The position numbers and the translations under genes are program-made. Shown piece by piece: positions 8,422 to 18,933 of a stretch of 46,164 nucleotides of DNA (position 1 is the stretch's first letter; each line of letters begins with the position of its first letter). The notes beneath the pieces were generated by a model that was not told the origin of the DNA, ran no database searches, and saw nothing but the letters and a program-made list of their open reading frames with translations. Source of the stretch: Bacteroidota bacterium. Its GTDB lineage: Bacteria > Bacteroidota > Bacteroidia > Flavobacteriales_F > PHOS-HE28. The stretch covers positions 1 to 46,164 of the forward strand of contig JAKQEI010000094.1 in the NCBI GenBank assembly GCA_029573495.1. The letters are read 5' to 3'.

Positions 8422-8493
8422 ACCCCCGCCGAAGTCACAGCTGACCGGCAACCCCAACAACGCTAACAACAACCTCACCTTAAGACGACCCCA

Positions 8494-9306
8494 ATGAGCA
8501 ACGTGAAGAGCGGGAAAGCGAACTCCCTGTTCGTGGCCATCGTGTTCCCCTTGGTGCTGATCATCAGCGTGTCCTTCTACATGTTCGTACTCGGAGACCC
8601 GGCGAACTTCCAGAACAACGATCCGATCCACGGGCATCCGATCGAGGCCAATCCTGGCAAATTGTACGGTACGATCTACAAGGGAGGCTTCATCGTACCC
8701 ATCCTCATCAGCATCAACCTGGTGGTGCTCATCTTCTCGGTGGAGCGGTTCATCACCCTGGGCCGCGCGAAGGGCAAGGGCCGCATCGACGAGTTCATCG
8801 TGAACGTGCGCCAGCATCTGGCCAACGATGATGTGGACAAGGCCGTCACGGTCTGTGATGAGCAGCAGGGTTCCGTGGCCAGCGTGATGCGCAGCGGCCT
8901 GGAGCGTTACAAGACCGTGCTGTATGATGCCACCCACGACAAGGAAACGCGGCTGCTGGCCGTGAAGCAGGAACTGGAGGAGGCGACCGCCCTGGAGCTG
9001 CCCATGCTCAGCAAGAACATGGTGATCCTCTCCACCTGTGCCAGCATCTCCACCCTCGTTGGTCTGATCGGTACCGTGTTGGGTATGATCCGGGCGTTCA
9101 GCGCGCTGGCCACCTCCGGCACGCCTGACGCCACCGCCCTGTCCACCGGTATCTCCGAGGCGCTCATCAACACCGCCCTTGGTATCACCGGCTCGACGCT
9201 GGCCATCATCTTCTTCAACTACTTCAGCAACCGCATCGATGCCATCACCCACGGGATCGATGAGGCTGGTTTCAGCGTGAGCCAGACCCTGGCGAACAGG
9301 AAGTAA
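8494..9306 (+). CDS. exbB: MotA/TolQ/ExbB family proton channel protein
   Basis: A 270-residue inner-membrane protein forming the proton-channel scaffold that, with ExbD, energises TonB. One membrane segment lies near residues 14-34, another near 66-86 (GGFIVPILISINLVVLIFSV), and the conserved C-terminal pair around 165-240 includes STLVGLIGTVLGMIRAF and EALINTALGITGSTLAIIFF, the MotA/TolQ/ExbB signature region. The N-terminal extension before the second segment is common in Bacteroidota copies. The gene is first in a run with two exbD genes and tonB, separated by 63-70 nt spacers. TolQ is the alternative name, but the tonB downstream favours ExbB. Confidence 0.93.
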   Translation: MSNVKSGKANSLFVAIVFPLVLIISVSFYMFVLGDPANFQNNDPIHGHPIEANPGKLYGTIYKGGFIVPILISINLVVLIFSVERFITLGRAKGKGRIDEFIVNVRQHLANDDVDKAVTVCDEQQGSVASVMRSGLERYKTVLYDATHDKETRLLAVKQELEEATALELPMLSKNMVILSTCASISTLVGLIGTVLGMIRAFSALATSGTPDATALSTGISEALINTALGITGSTLAIIFFNYFSNRIDAITHGIDEAGFSVSQTLANRK

Positions 9307-9369
9307 GGTTCGGACAGGTCCGACCCGGCTTGCCGCGAGGACCATTCCATACCATAAACAAGAAGCAGC

Positions 9370-9999
9370 ATGTCAAAGATCAAGATGCCTAAGAGCAGTC
9401 CAAACCTGGACATGACTCCGATGGTGGACCTTGCCTTCCTGTTGGTGACCTTCTTCATGCTCACCGCCCAGTTCCGTCCGGAAGAAGCGGTCGCTGTGGA
9501 CACGCCCTCGTCCATGTCCCAGTCGCCGATCCCGATGACCAACATGATGACCATCGTGGTGGATACCACCGGCAAGGTCTTCTGGGACTTCACCGACAAG
9601 GGCGTCCGGATCGCCGTGTTGGAGGAGCTGGGTAAGCGTGTGAACTACACACCCACCCAGGAGGAGAAGATCAAATTCGTGAACGCCGGACCCATCGGGG
9701 TGCCCATCCAGGACCTCAAGGCGCTGCTGGCGCTGGAGACCGGCTCGGAGCGCAAGGAGTTCATGGCCCGGCACGAGGGGATCCCCGTGGACAGCACCGA
9801 CAACCAGCTGCGGGATTGGATCATGACCACCCGCAACATCTTCTGGCAGGATGCCGGGCAGAACCCCATCGTGGCCCTCAAGGCCGATGGCAACACCAAC
9901 TACAGCCGTGTGGCCGAGGTCATCCGCACCTTCCAGTCACCGGGTATCATGATCAGCAAGTTCAAGATGATCACCGACCTCGAGGCATCGAGGATGTGA
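9370..9999 (+). CDS. exbD: ExbD/TolR family protein, first copy
   Basis: A 209-residue protein with a short cytoplasmic start, one membrane segment and a periplasmic domain. The segment LDMTPMVDLAFLLVTFFML contains the proton-carrying aspartate (D20) of ExbD/TolR proteins. It is longer than the usual 140 residues because of an added periplasmic region. Its C-terminal part (IVALKADGNTNYSRVAEVIR) matches the ExbD periplasmic fold. Works with the upstream ExbB and probably pairs with the second copy. No Shine-Dalgarno sequence is visible; an A-rich stretch precedes the ATG. Confidence 0.92.
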   Translation: MSKIKMPKSSPNLDMTPMVDLAFLLVTFFMLTAQFRPEEAVAVDTPSSMSQSPIPMTNMMTIVVDTTGKVFWDFTDKGVRIAVLEELGKRVNYTPTQEEKIKFVNAGPIGVPIQDLKALLALETGSERKEFMARHEGIPVDSTDNQLRDWIMTTRNIFWQDAGQNPIVALKADGNTNYSRVAEVIRTFQSPGIMISKFKMITDLEASRM

Positions 10000-10069
10000 G
10001 GAACCCGATCGAACCTCCGCAGCGCCGGCGTGTACGGCGATGTCGGAGGGCCGACTAAAGAGATACACC

Positions 10070-10711
10070 ATGGCACAAGTACCCGAAGGTGGTGGTGATG
10101 GCGGAGGAAAAGGGAAGAAGCGCGCGAAGAAGGGCAATACCCACATCGATATGACGCCGATGGTGGACCTGGCCTTCCTGCTGCTCACCTTCTTCATCCT
10201 CACCACCACCATGTACAAGCCGAGCTCGTTGCAGATGACCTATCCGGTACCCCCGGATCCCAACGACCCGGCTCCCCCCCCCACACAACTGAGCAACGCC
10301 ATCACCCTGCTGCTCACCAAGAACGATCAGATCTTCTATTACATGGGTGAGTTCCGGGCCGAGGCAACGGAGAAGGGGCCGCCGACCACCCTGGAACGGA
10401 CCGACTTCAGCAAGGTGCAGAAGCTGCTCGTGGAGAACAACAAGCAGACCATCGCCCAGCTCAATGACCTCGCCCGTCAGTACAACGAAAAGAAGATCGA
10501 CGAGGACCAGTACAACGAGAAACGCAAGGCCATCAAGGGCGATAAGAACAACCTGAAGGCCATCATCAAGACGGACGAGGAGGCCAAGTACCGGAACATG
10601 ATCGACATGGTCGATGAGATGGATATCAGCGGTATCGGCTCCTATGGGGTGCTGGACAAGCTGAAGCCCGAGGAACAGGCCTTGTTGGACGCCGAAAAAG
10701 CCAAGCTCTGA
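10070..10711 (+). CDS. exbD: ExbD/TolR family protein, second copy
   Basis: A 213-residue ExbD paralogue. The start at 10070 (MAQVPEGGGDGGGKGKKRAK) is preferred over an in-frame ATG 30 nt upstream because it gives the usual short Lys/Gly-rich cytoplasmic tail. The membrane segment IDMTPMVDLAFLLLTFFIL carries the aspartate (D33). The periplasmic domain has a charged, probably helical insertion around residues 125-175, absent from ordinary ExbD. Two different ExbD copies behind one ExbB is a usual Bacteroidota pattern and suggests a mixed ExbD dimer (inference). TonB follows closely. Confidence 0.92.
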   Translation: MAQVPEGGGDGGGKGKKRAKKGNTHIDMTPMVDLAFLLLTFFILTTTMYKPSSLQMTYPVPPDPNDPAPPPTQLSNAITLLLTKNDQIFYYMGEFRAEATEKGPPTTLERTDFSKVQKLLVENNKQTIAQLNDLARQYNEKKIDEDQYNEKRKAIKGDKNNLKAIIKTDEEAKYRNMIDMVDEMDISGIGSYGVLDKLKPEEQALLDAEKAKL

Positions 10712-10762
10712 GCCATGGAATACCTGATCTTCATAGGGGTCCTGCTCGCACTGTCCATCGCG

Positions 10763-11548
10763 ATGGCCATGGACCTGAGCTGGAACAACGTGCTCACCAA
10801 CGCACGAAACGAGATGGTCTTCGCCGACCGTCATCGCGACTACGGTGCCTTCGTGCTGCGTCGCGATTACACGAAACGACTGATCATGGCCGTGATCGGC
10901 TCGGTGCTCGCCTTCGGACTGGCCGTGGGTCTGCCCAAGATCATCGCCGCCTTGAGCGGAGAGGAGGAGGTGGCCGAGGTGAAGAAGATCGTGGATGTGA
11001 ACCTCGACCTGTTCGAGGAGGAGAAGAAGGAGGAACCACCGCCCCCGCCCGTGGAACCACCGCCGCCGGTGAAGATCGAGAGCGTGCAGTTCACCCAGCT
11101 CGAGGCCGTGGACGAGCCGGTGGAGGAACCGCCGCCCACCCAGGAGACCCTCACCGAGACCAACGCAGGCACCATCACCCAGGAGGGGGAGAAGATCGAT
11201 GAACCACCGCCCCCCGTGGAGGAGGCGGAACCGCAGATCTTCACCATCGTGGAGGAGATGCCCTCCTTCCCCGGCGGTGAGGCGGAGCTCTTCAAGTACC
11301 TCGGCAAGAACGTGAAGTATCCGCCCATGGCGCAGGATGCGGGCATCACCGGTGTGGTGTACATGACCTTCGTGGTGGATGAGCACGGCAAGGTGAAGGA
11401 CCCCAAGGTGCTGCGCGGCATCGGTGGCGGTTGCGACGAGGAGGCCATCCGCGTGGTGAAGGCCATGCCTGCCTGGGAACCGGGCAAACAGCGCGGTAAA
11501 CCGGTGCGGGTGCAATACAACCTACCCATCCGCTTCACGCTGAAGTGA
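10763..11548 (+). CDS. tonB: TonB family energy transducer
   Basis: About 261 residues from the chosen start. The N-terminus has the Bacteroidota pattern of a Trp then MVFADRHRDYGAFVLRRDY, followed by one membrane segment (LIMAVIGSVLAFGLAVGL), a Pro/Glu-rich periplasmic spacer and a C-terminal TonB domain (FPGGEAELFKYLGKNVKYPP to VRVQYNLPIRFTLK). It transmits ExbB/ExbD energy to outer-membrane receptors. An in-frame ATG at 10715 would add 16 hydrophobic residues, but these use codons unusual for this genome (ATA, GGG) and are atypical of the family; either start is possible. A terminator follows at once. Confidence 0.9.
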   Translation: MAMDLSWNNVLTNARNEMVFADRHRDYGAFVLRRDYTKRLIMAVIGSVLAFGLAVGLPKIIAALSGEEEVAEVKKIVDVNLDLFEEEKKEEPPPPPVEPPPPVKIESVQFTQLEAVDEPVEEPPPTQETLTETNAGTITQEGEKIDEPPPPVEEAEPQIFTIVEEMPSFPGGEAELFKYLGKNVKYPPMAQDAGITGVVYMTFVVDEHGKVKDPKVLRGIGGGCDEEAIRVVKAMPAWEPGKQRGKPVRVQYNLPIRFTLK

Positions 11549-11555
11549 TCCAACA

Positions 11556-11589
11556 GAAGAGCGGCGGGAATGCCGCTCTTCTTCTTTTC
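11556..11589 (+). terminator. Intrinsic terminator after tonB
   Basis: A perfect 10-bp stem (GAAGAGCGGC / GCCGCTCTTC) with a 6-nt loop GGGAAT, followed by TTCTTTTCC. It begins 7 nt after the tonB stop and ends just before the next ATG at 11596, so it separates the exbB-tonB unit from the downstream genes. Confidence 0.8.
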
Positions 11590-11595
11590 CCCGTC

Positions 11596-11802
11596 ATGTC
11601 CTTCGGCAGCGCTTCCCGATTGTTCATGTCCGCGTTCTACACGCTCGCGGGCCTGGCCTTGCTGTTCACCAATGTCCTGGTGGATACCATCACGACCTAC
11701 CGCATGCTCATTGGCGGCGTACTGGTGGGCTACGGGGTGTTGCGCTTCGTGCTCTGGAAGCAATGGAAGGACCGACACCACCGATCCGAGGACCGGCCAT
11801 GA
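11596..11802 (+). CDS. Small two-helix membrane protein of unknown function
   Basis: A 68-residue protein, not recognised by name. It has two hydrophobic helices (about residues 9-29 and 36-53) and a basic tail rich in Lys, Arg and His. The start at 11596 is chosen because an in-frame ATG at 11545 would put the tonB terminator inside the gene. Its stop overlaps the ATG of the PstS-like lipoprotein (ATGA at 11799-11802), indicating translational coupling. Position between tonB and the binding-protein gene suggests a role with the latter, but no function can be assigned. Confidence 0.65.
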   Translation: MSFGSASRLFMSAFYTLAGLALLFTNVLVDTITTYRMLIGGVLVGYGVLRFVLWKQWKDRHHRSEDRP

Positions 11803-12680
11803 AATCCGGATCATTCATTGCAGCGATCCTGTTGCTGGCCTGTCAGGGTAAGGCGCCCGACCCACAGCGGGACGATGTGCCCACCAAGGGCGACATCCTC
11901 ATCGTGGCGGACAAGGACCTGGAGCGTATCATCGAGGCGGAACGTTTCGTCTTCGAGAGCATCTATGCGGAAGCCACCGTGCGGGTGCGTTACCTCCTGG
12001 AGACGGAGCTGCGCCAGGCGATGCGGAGCGATTCCGTCAGGGTCGTCTTCACCGCCACCCTGCCCGGGGCCGAGGAGGTCGACTTCTTCCGATCACGCAG
12101 CCTCTATCCCGACGATGTGCCCATTCTCACGGATGCAGTTGCGGTGATACGTGCCAAAGGGGCTACAGAGACGGTTATCAGCGTCAAGGCGATCAGGGAC
12201 GCTTTGACCGGGTCGGGTCCGACCAACGTGCTGGTGGAGGATGCCCGCGGAGGTATCGTCCGTACGGTGATCGATTCCTTGCTGGGTGGGCAGGCCGATG
12301 GATTGCGCAACATGGCCGTGGTCCCTCACCTTGACAGCCTGATCGATCGACTCAACACCAACCCCGAGGCGATCGGCCTCATCTCCTTTGCGCGCATCAG
12401 CGACCTGGACGATGCGGAATGCCGTGCGGTGCGCGAACAGGTCTCGCTCTGCTCGGTGGTGGGGTCGGATGGACCCATCATGCCCAATCAATCGACCCTG
12501 GCCGATGGACAGTACCCCCTCCGCCGCAAGCTCTACGCTGTTCTGAAGGAGGGGAAAACCGGGCTTGGCACCGGTTTTGTTTCCTTTGTGGCCGGCCATA
12601 AAGGCCAGCGCATCATCCTCAAATCCGGCCTTGCGCCGCAGACCGTACCCGGTCGGGAGGTGGAGCTGGTGACGAACTAA
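11799..12680 (+). CDS. PstS-like substrate-binding lipoprotein
   Basis: A 293-residue protein with a lipoprotein signal (MKSGSFIAAILLLACQ, lipobox Cys 15), so probably anchored to a membrane and facing the periplasm. The body matches a PstS/phosphate-type periplasmic binding domain, most clearly the C-terminal GLGTGFVSFVAG and GQRIILKSGLAP segments. No ABC-transporter permease or ATPase genes are adjacent; it lies between a small membrane protein (4-nt overlap) and a TPR protein (4-nt gap), downstream of exbB-exbD-exbD-tonB. Phosphate binding is not established, and an adaptor or sensor role in a Ton-linked process is possible. A terminator-like hairpin lies inside the gene near its 3' end. 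Confidence 0.8.
   Translation: MKSGSFIAAILLLACQGKAPDPQRDDVPTKGDILIVADKDLERIIEAERFVFESIYAEATVRVRYLLETELRQAMRSDSVRVVFTATLPGAEEVDFFRSRSLYPDDVPILTDAVAVIRAKGATETVISVKAIRDALTGSGPTNVLVEDARGGIVRTVIDSLLGGQADGLRNMAVVPHLDSLIDRLNTNPEAIGLISFARISDLDDAECRAVREQVSLCSVVGSDGPIMPNQSTLADGQYPLRRKLYAVLKEGKTGLGTGFVSFVAGHKGQRIILKSGLAPQTVPGREVELVTN
12555..12585 (+). other. Terminator-like hairpin inside the PstS-like gene
   Basis: A perfect 8-bp stem (AAAACCGG at 12555-12562, CCGGTTTT at 12571-12578) with loop GCTTGGCA, then GTTTCCT. It has the form of an intrinsic terminator but lies within codons, about 100 nt before the stop and upstream of the TPR gene. It could lower downstream expression or be chance. Confidence 0.4.
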
Positions 12681-12684
12681 GAAC

Positions 12685-14346
12685 ATGAAGCAGCATTTCT
12701 TTCGTAATGTCCTGATGATCACAGCCTTGGCTGGATCATTCACGACCCGGTCCCAGAGCATCGCCGAAGGCATCGCCCTCACCGAGAGTGAGCGGTTCGA
12801 GAAGGCCGCGGCCACCTTCCGCAGTTTGCTCACGGCCAGTCCGACGGATGGTGAAGCCTGGTTCTATCTGGGCGAGAACTACTTCGAGAACGAACGTGAG
12901 GATTCCGCCGCCTTCTGCTACAACAAGGGTGTGGAGGTGAATCCCCGCCAGCCTTTGAACCATGCCGGTCAGGGCAAGGTGCTCTGGGTGAAAGGCCAGC
13001 AGGCCGAGGCCATCGCCAAGTTCGACGAGGCGATCGCCATTGCCACGGACAAGGCCAACAAGTACCCGAAGAAGCTACAGGCGCAGACGCAGCGCGAGGT
13101 GGCCGAGGGTTACTCCAGCGGCAACACCAAGGACCTGGCGAAGGCCATGGCCGCCGTGGATGCCGCCATCGCACTGGACCCGACCGATCCCGAAGCGCTC
13201 ATCCTGAAAGGGGACATCCTGTGGGAGCAGAATCCCACCGATGCGTCGCAGCCCATCAGCTTCTACAAGAAGGCCTCGGACCTGCGCACCACGAGCGCCA
13301 AGCCGGTCTCACGTCGTGGCCTGGTATACCGTCGAGCACAGAACTACGACGCGGCCATCGCGGAATACGACAAGGCCATCGGCATCGAACCGGGCTTCGC
13401 ACCTGCATACCGCGGCCGTGCGGAAGCCTACTTCGGGAAGCGCGACTTCCAGAAGGCGAAGGCTGATTATGATGAATACCTTAAACTGAACTCCGGCAGC
13501 CAGAGCGCGATGGTGCGGTATGCCCAGTTCCTCTACCTGGTGCAGGAGTACAAGCAGTCGCTCGACCTGATCGGGAAATTGGAGCAGACGGGCGTGGACA
13601 ACAACACCTTGTTGCGGATCAAAGGCTATGACCAGGTGGAGCTGAAGGACTCGCTGAACGCCATGGCGACCATGGATGCCTACTTCGCGAAGCAGCCGCA
13701 GGAGAAGGTGGTGCCCAGTGACCTGCAGTATTACGGTCGTGCGGTGGCGCTGCTGGGCAACGACAGCCTGGCCGGTGAGAAGATCATGGCCGCGGCCGCC
13801 ATGCCCAACGCCGACCCCGACCTGTACATGGAGGCAGGATCCTACTTCCAGAAAGCCAAGCGCTTCGATCGGGCGGTGGCGGCCTACCAGGCCAAGACCA
13901 ACTCGAGCAAGGTGGCCGTGAACGACTGGTACTACCTGGGCAGTGCGGCACAACGGGCAGGGGAGTACGAAGTGGCTGACATGGCATGGACCAAGTACAT
14001 CGAGAAGCAACCGACGATCTACCAGGGTCATCTCGGTCGCGCACGTGCCCAGGTAGGCATGGATCCGGAAAAGACCACCTGGCAGGCGAAGCCCTTCTTC
14101 GAGGATGCGCTGCGGAACATGAAGCCCGAGGACATTGCGGGGAAAGCGGCTCGTGACGCGGAGGAAGCCATGTTCTACCTGGCCTTCTACCACTTCTACG
14201 GTTCGAAGGACCTGCCGGCCGCCAAGTGCTGGTTCGAGAAAGTGAAAGCCCTGAACACCGGTACCGAACGGACCAAGCAGTCCACGGACATGCTCCTGAG
14301 CAAGGAACTGAAGGACGTGCCGGCGGCGACCTGCGAGTTGCAGTAA
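12685..14346 (+). CDS. Exported tetratricopeptide (TPR) repeat protein
   Basis: A 553-residue protein starting with a probable signal peptide (residues 1-24, MKQHFFRNVLMITALAGSFT...). At least eight TPR-like helix pairs run through the protein, for example EAWFYLGENYFENEREDSAA, ALILKGDILWEQN and DWYYLGSAAQRAGEYEVADM. TPR arrays form scaffolds for protein-protein contacts. With its signal peptide it is likely periplasmic or inner-face outer membrane. It lies 4 nt after the PstS-like gene and is the last of that unit, a strong hairpin following. The partner is unknown; the context suggests the PstS-like lipoprotein or the Ton complex. Confidence 0.85.
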   Translation: MKQHFFRNVLMITALAGSFTTRSQSIAEGIALTESERFEKAAATFRSLLTASPTDGEAWFYLGENYFENEREDSAAFCYNKGVEVNPRQPLNHAGQGKVLWVKGQQAEAIAKFDEAIAIATDKANKYPKKLQAQTQREVAEGYSSGNTKDLAKAMAAVDAAIALDPTDPEALILKGDILWEQNPTDASQPISFYKKASDLRTTSAKPVSRRGLVYRRAQNYDAAIAEYDKAIGIEPGFAPAYRGRAEAYFGKRDFQKAKADYDEYLKLNSGSQSAMVRYAQFLYLVQEYKQSLDLIGKLEQTGVDNNTLLRIKGYDQVELKDSLNAMATMDAYFAKQPQEKVVPSDLQYYGRAVALLGNDSLAGEKIMAAAAMPNADPDLYMEAGSYFQKAKRFDRAVAAYQAKTNSSKVAVNDWYYLGSAAQRAGEYEVADMAWTKYIEKQPTIYQGHLGRARAQVGMDPEKTTWQAKPFFEDALRNMKPEDIAGKAARDAEEAMFYLAFYHFYGSKDLPAAKCWFEKVKALNTGTERTKQSTDMLLSKELKDVPAATCELQ

Positions 14347-14363
14347 CGGGCGATGATCGCGAT

Positions 14364-14390
14364 GGGAGGGGACTTCGGTCCCCTTCCGTG
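14364..14390 (+). terminator. Hairpin with UUCG tetraloop after the TPR gene
   Basis: The stem GGGAGGGGAC / GTCCCCTTCC (with one G-T pair) is closed by a TTCG tetraloop, 18 nt after the TPR stop. The tail GTGTTCTGG is only moderately T-rich. It separates the TPR gene from the permease gene. Confidence 0.65.
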
Positions 14391-14423
14391 TTCTGGTGCG
14401 GGACATCCGCTTACATTGGCGCG

Positions 14424-16138
<1,715 letters not shown>

Positions 16139-16142
<4 letters not shown>

Positions 16143-17371
16143 TGTCCCGGACCAACCGACTTACGCTGTGGATCCTCATCGCCATGGTGATCGGCATCGG
16201 CGTGGGGTATGCCATGCATGTGGGCATGGAGGAAGCCACCCGTGGGGAGGTGGCGAACAACCTCAAGATCCTGACGGACATCTTCCTGCGCTTGGTGAAG
16301 ATGATCATCGCGCCGCTGGTGTTCAGCACCCTCGTGGTCGGCATAGCCAAGCTGGGCGACATGAGGACCGTGGGTCGTGTGGGTGGTCGTGCGTTGCTCT
16401 GGTTCATGTCGGCCTCGCTGATCAGCCTGCTACTGGGCATGGTGCTCGTGAACTTCCTGCAGCCCGGCGTAGGCCTGCACCTGGAGGCGAGCGGAGATGT
16501 GGCCGATGTGATCGGCAAGACGCAGTCGTTCACCCTGAAGGACTTCATCGCCCACCTCTTCCCGAAGAGCGTGGTGGAGGCCATGGCGACGAACGAGGTG
16601 CTGCAGATCGTCGTGTTCAGCATCTTCTTCGGCGTGGCCTGCGCCAGCATCGGGGACTATGCGATGCCCGTTGTGAAGCTGCTGGAGAGCGTCTCCCACG
16701 TGATCCTGAAGATGGTGGGCTACGTGATGAACTTCGCGCCGCTCGGTGTGTTCGGTGCCATCGCAGCGGTGATCGCCATCCATGGGCTCGGTGTACTGAG
16801 CACCTATGCGGTCTACATCGGGCAGTTCTACCTCGGGCTTGCCGTGCTGTGGCTCATCCTGCTGGCTGCGGGTTACCTCTTCCTCGGGCGCCGGATGAAG
16901 GAGTTGCTGCGCCGCATCTTCCAACCGATCACCATCGCCTTCAGCACCACGAGCAGCGAGGCCGTGATGCCGAAGTTGATGGAGGAGCTCGAGCGCTTCG
17001 GCTGCAAGGACCGCGTGGTGAGCTTCGTGCTGCCCTTGGGTTACAGCTTCAATCTGGATGGCAGCATGATGTATATGACCTTCGCCAGCCTCTTCATCGC
17101 GCAGGTATATGGCATCCACATGGACTTCGGGACCCAGCTCACCATGTTGCTCACACTGATGTTGACCAGCAAGGGGATCGCCGGTGTTCCCCGTGCTTCC
17201 TTGGTGGTGGTGGCGGCAACGCTCGGCATGTTCGGCGTTCCCGTGGAAGGCATCGCGCTCATCCTCCCCATCGACCACTTCTGCGACATGGGCCGCAGCG
17301 CTACGAACGTGGTGGGCAATGCCATCGCCACCAGCGTGGTGAGCAAGTGGGAAGGGGATCTGGGGCATTAA
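16139..17371 (+). CDS. Dicarboxylate/amino acid:cation symporter (DAACS family, GltP/DctA-like)
   Basis: A 410-residue inner-membrane protein. The tandem ATGATG allows a start at 16139 or 16142; the first overlaps the permease stop by 4 nt. Family motifs are clear: FLRLVKMIIAPLVFSTLVVG in the first half, the serine-rich hairpin FSTTSSEAVMPKL, and the helix 7 motif LPLGYSFNLDGSMMYMT, which binds the cation and substrate. It takes up glutamate/aspartate or C4-dicarboxylates with H+ or Na+; the sequence alone does not settle which. It sits tail to tail with nuoN, 190 bp away. That spacer shows no gene and no clear terminator. Confidence 0.92.
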
Positions 17372-17561
17372 GGACGGCCATCGCAGTGACGCTACGAACG
17401 CGACGGTCTCGCAACAGGGGATGCGCGAGTTGCTCTAACAGCCGAATGGGCCTGTGGTCAGCTCGCTCGCGACCAACGCAGTAGGCTGATGGAGATCAGT
17501 CTCAGGAATGGAACGCCGGACATCCGTGTCGTCCAATGCGTTGTTGCGGTGAACGACGGAA

Positions 17562-18932
17562 TTACATCCGCAGCAGCCCGGGCATCACGCCCAGCACCAC
17601 CACGGCCGCGCCGCAGATCGAGATCACCAGCCAGTTGAGCGGGGCTACGACGATGGGCTTGCCTTCCCGATCCTGCGCGGTGAAGGCCTCACGCACCACG
17701 AGGATGTAGTAGTAGATGCCTACGATAGCCATCACCACGGCCACGACGGTCGTCCAGAGGTAGCCCTGCGTCAGGCCGATCACAAAGACGCGGTACTTGG
17801 CCACGAAACCCGCGGTCAGGGGGATGCCGGCCAACGAGAGCAACATGAACAGGGTCGCCACGGCGATCCAGGGGTCGCTGCGGAAGAGGCCGCGGAAGAT
17901 GCGGATGTTCTCATCGCCCAGGGCTGCACGCTTCGCCAGGGTGAGCACGATGAAGAGCCCCACGGTGGCCAGGGCGTAGGTGCCGAGGTAGTAGAAGAGC
18001 ACTTCGGGCGTGCGTGCATCGGCGCCCAGGAAGGCGAGCAACAGGAAGCCCGTATGCGCGATGCTGGAGTAGGCCATCAATCGTTTGAATTGCGTTTGGC
18101 GCAAGGCCACGATGTTGCCGAGGAAGAGCGTGCAGATGGTCATCACCACCAGCATGGTCTCCACCGCGCCCGGCAGCTGAAGGTTGGCGATCAGGCGGTA
18201 GAAGGCGGCGAAGGCCGCTGTCTTCACCACGGTGCTCATGAAGGCCGTGATCAAGGTGGGTGCACCCTCATACACATCGGGGCTCCAGAAGTGGAAGGGA
18301 ACGGCGGCCACCTTGAAGGCCACGCCGGCGATCGTCAGGAAAAGGCCAAGCAGGAAGATCATGTCCCGCCCACCGGCCAGGGCCGTGGAGAACGCTTCGA
18401 TAGCGGCCAGGTCGAAGGAGGCGGTGGCTCCATAGATCAGGGCAAGGCCCATCAACAGGAAGCCGGAGGCGAAGGAACCCTGCAGGAAGTACTTGAAGGC
18501 CGCTTCACCACTGCGGAAGCTGTCCCGCTTACCCCCGGCCAGAATGTATAATGGAATGCTCAGGATCTCGATGCCCAGGAAAAGCACGACCAGGTTGGTG
18601 AAGCTGCAGATCAACAGACCGCCAATGAGCGAGAACACCATCAAGGCATACTGTTCCGCCACGTTCTCCTTCACCTTGGCGTAATAGTCGATGCCGAAGA
18701 GGAAGAGCAGGACGGTCACCACGATCATCACCAACGAGAAGGAGCGAGCGTAGGTGTCGAACTGGATGATGCCGTTGAAAAGGGGACTTTCCAGGTGCCG
18801 GTCCGCCGCGATCAGGACGAAAGCGCCCACCAGACCAGCGATCCCCATGCCCGCGATGGCGTTGCGGTTGTTGAACAGCCCCAGGTAGAGCAACACCACA
18901 CCGAGCACGGAAAGGAGGACGAGGACGCTCAT
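17562..18932 (-). CDS. nuoN: NADH-quinone oxidoreductase subunit N
   Basis: A 456-residue antiporter-like membrane subunit of complex I that takes part in proton pumping. The start at 18932 (MSVLVLLSVLGVVLLYLGLF) gives the normal hydrophobic N-terminus; a 15-residue upstream extension would run into nuoM. Conserved elements include LGIEILSIPLYILAGGKRDS, KVAAVPFHFWSPDVYEGAPT and LRQTQFKRLMAYSSIAHTGF. It is the last gene of the nuo operon, 1 nt after the nuoM stop. No convincing terminator follows. Confidence 0.96.
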   Translation of the reverse strand: MSVLVLLSVLGVVLLYLGLFNNRNAIAGMGIAGLVGAFVLIAADRHLESPLFNGIIQFDTYARSFSLVMIVVTVLLFLFGIDYYAKVKENVAEQYALMVFSLIGGLLICSFTNLVVLFLGIEILSIPLYILAGGKRDSFRSGEAAFKYFLQGSFASGFLLMGLALIYGATASFDLAAIEAFSTALAGGRDMIFLLGLFLTIAGVAFKVAAVPFHFWSPDVYEGAPTLITAFMSTVVKTAAFAAFYRLIANLQLPGAVETMLVVMTICTLFLGNIVALRQTQFKRLMAYSSIAHTGFLLLAFLGADARTPEVLFYYLGTYALATVGLFIVLTLAKRAALGDENIRIFRGLFRSDPWIAVATLFMLLSLAGIPLTAGFVAKYRVFVIGLTQGYLWTTVVAVVMAIVGIYYYILVVREAFTAQDREGKPIVVAPLNWLVISICGAAVVVLGVMPGLLRM

Positions 18933-18933
18933 C

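Larger units (their letters stand above)
8178..8493. promoter_or_regulatory. 316-bp divergent intergenic region between pirin and exbB genes
   Basis: No plausible gene is seen. The segment holds a -7-like box for each flanking gene, a short hairpin at 8232-8245 (CTTGG/CCAAG), a pair of 12-bp direct repeats at 8255-8287, and an AC-rich leader before exbB (8428-8493). The left part is markedly AT-richer than the surrounding genes. It is the longest gene-free stretch in the window. Confidence 0.7.

Noticed and set aside
10055..11515. A 486-codon minus-strand frame over exbD and tonB
   Set aside because: Antisense to recognised genes and extremely rich in His, Leu and Gly, with no family resemblance.
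11545..11802. An 85-residue form of the small membrane protein starting at 11545
   Set aside because: Its first 17 codons would run through the tonB terminator; the ATG at 11596 after the hairpin is more likely.
17372..17561. Possible small gene or terminator between the symporter and nuoN
   Set aside because: No open frame with sensible composition and no strong stem with a T-run on either strand was found.
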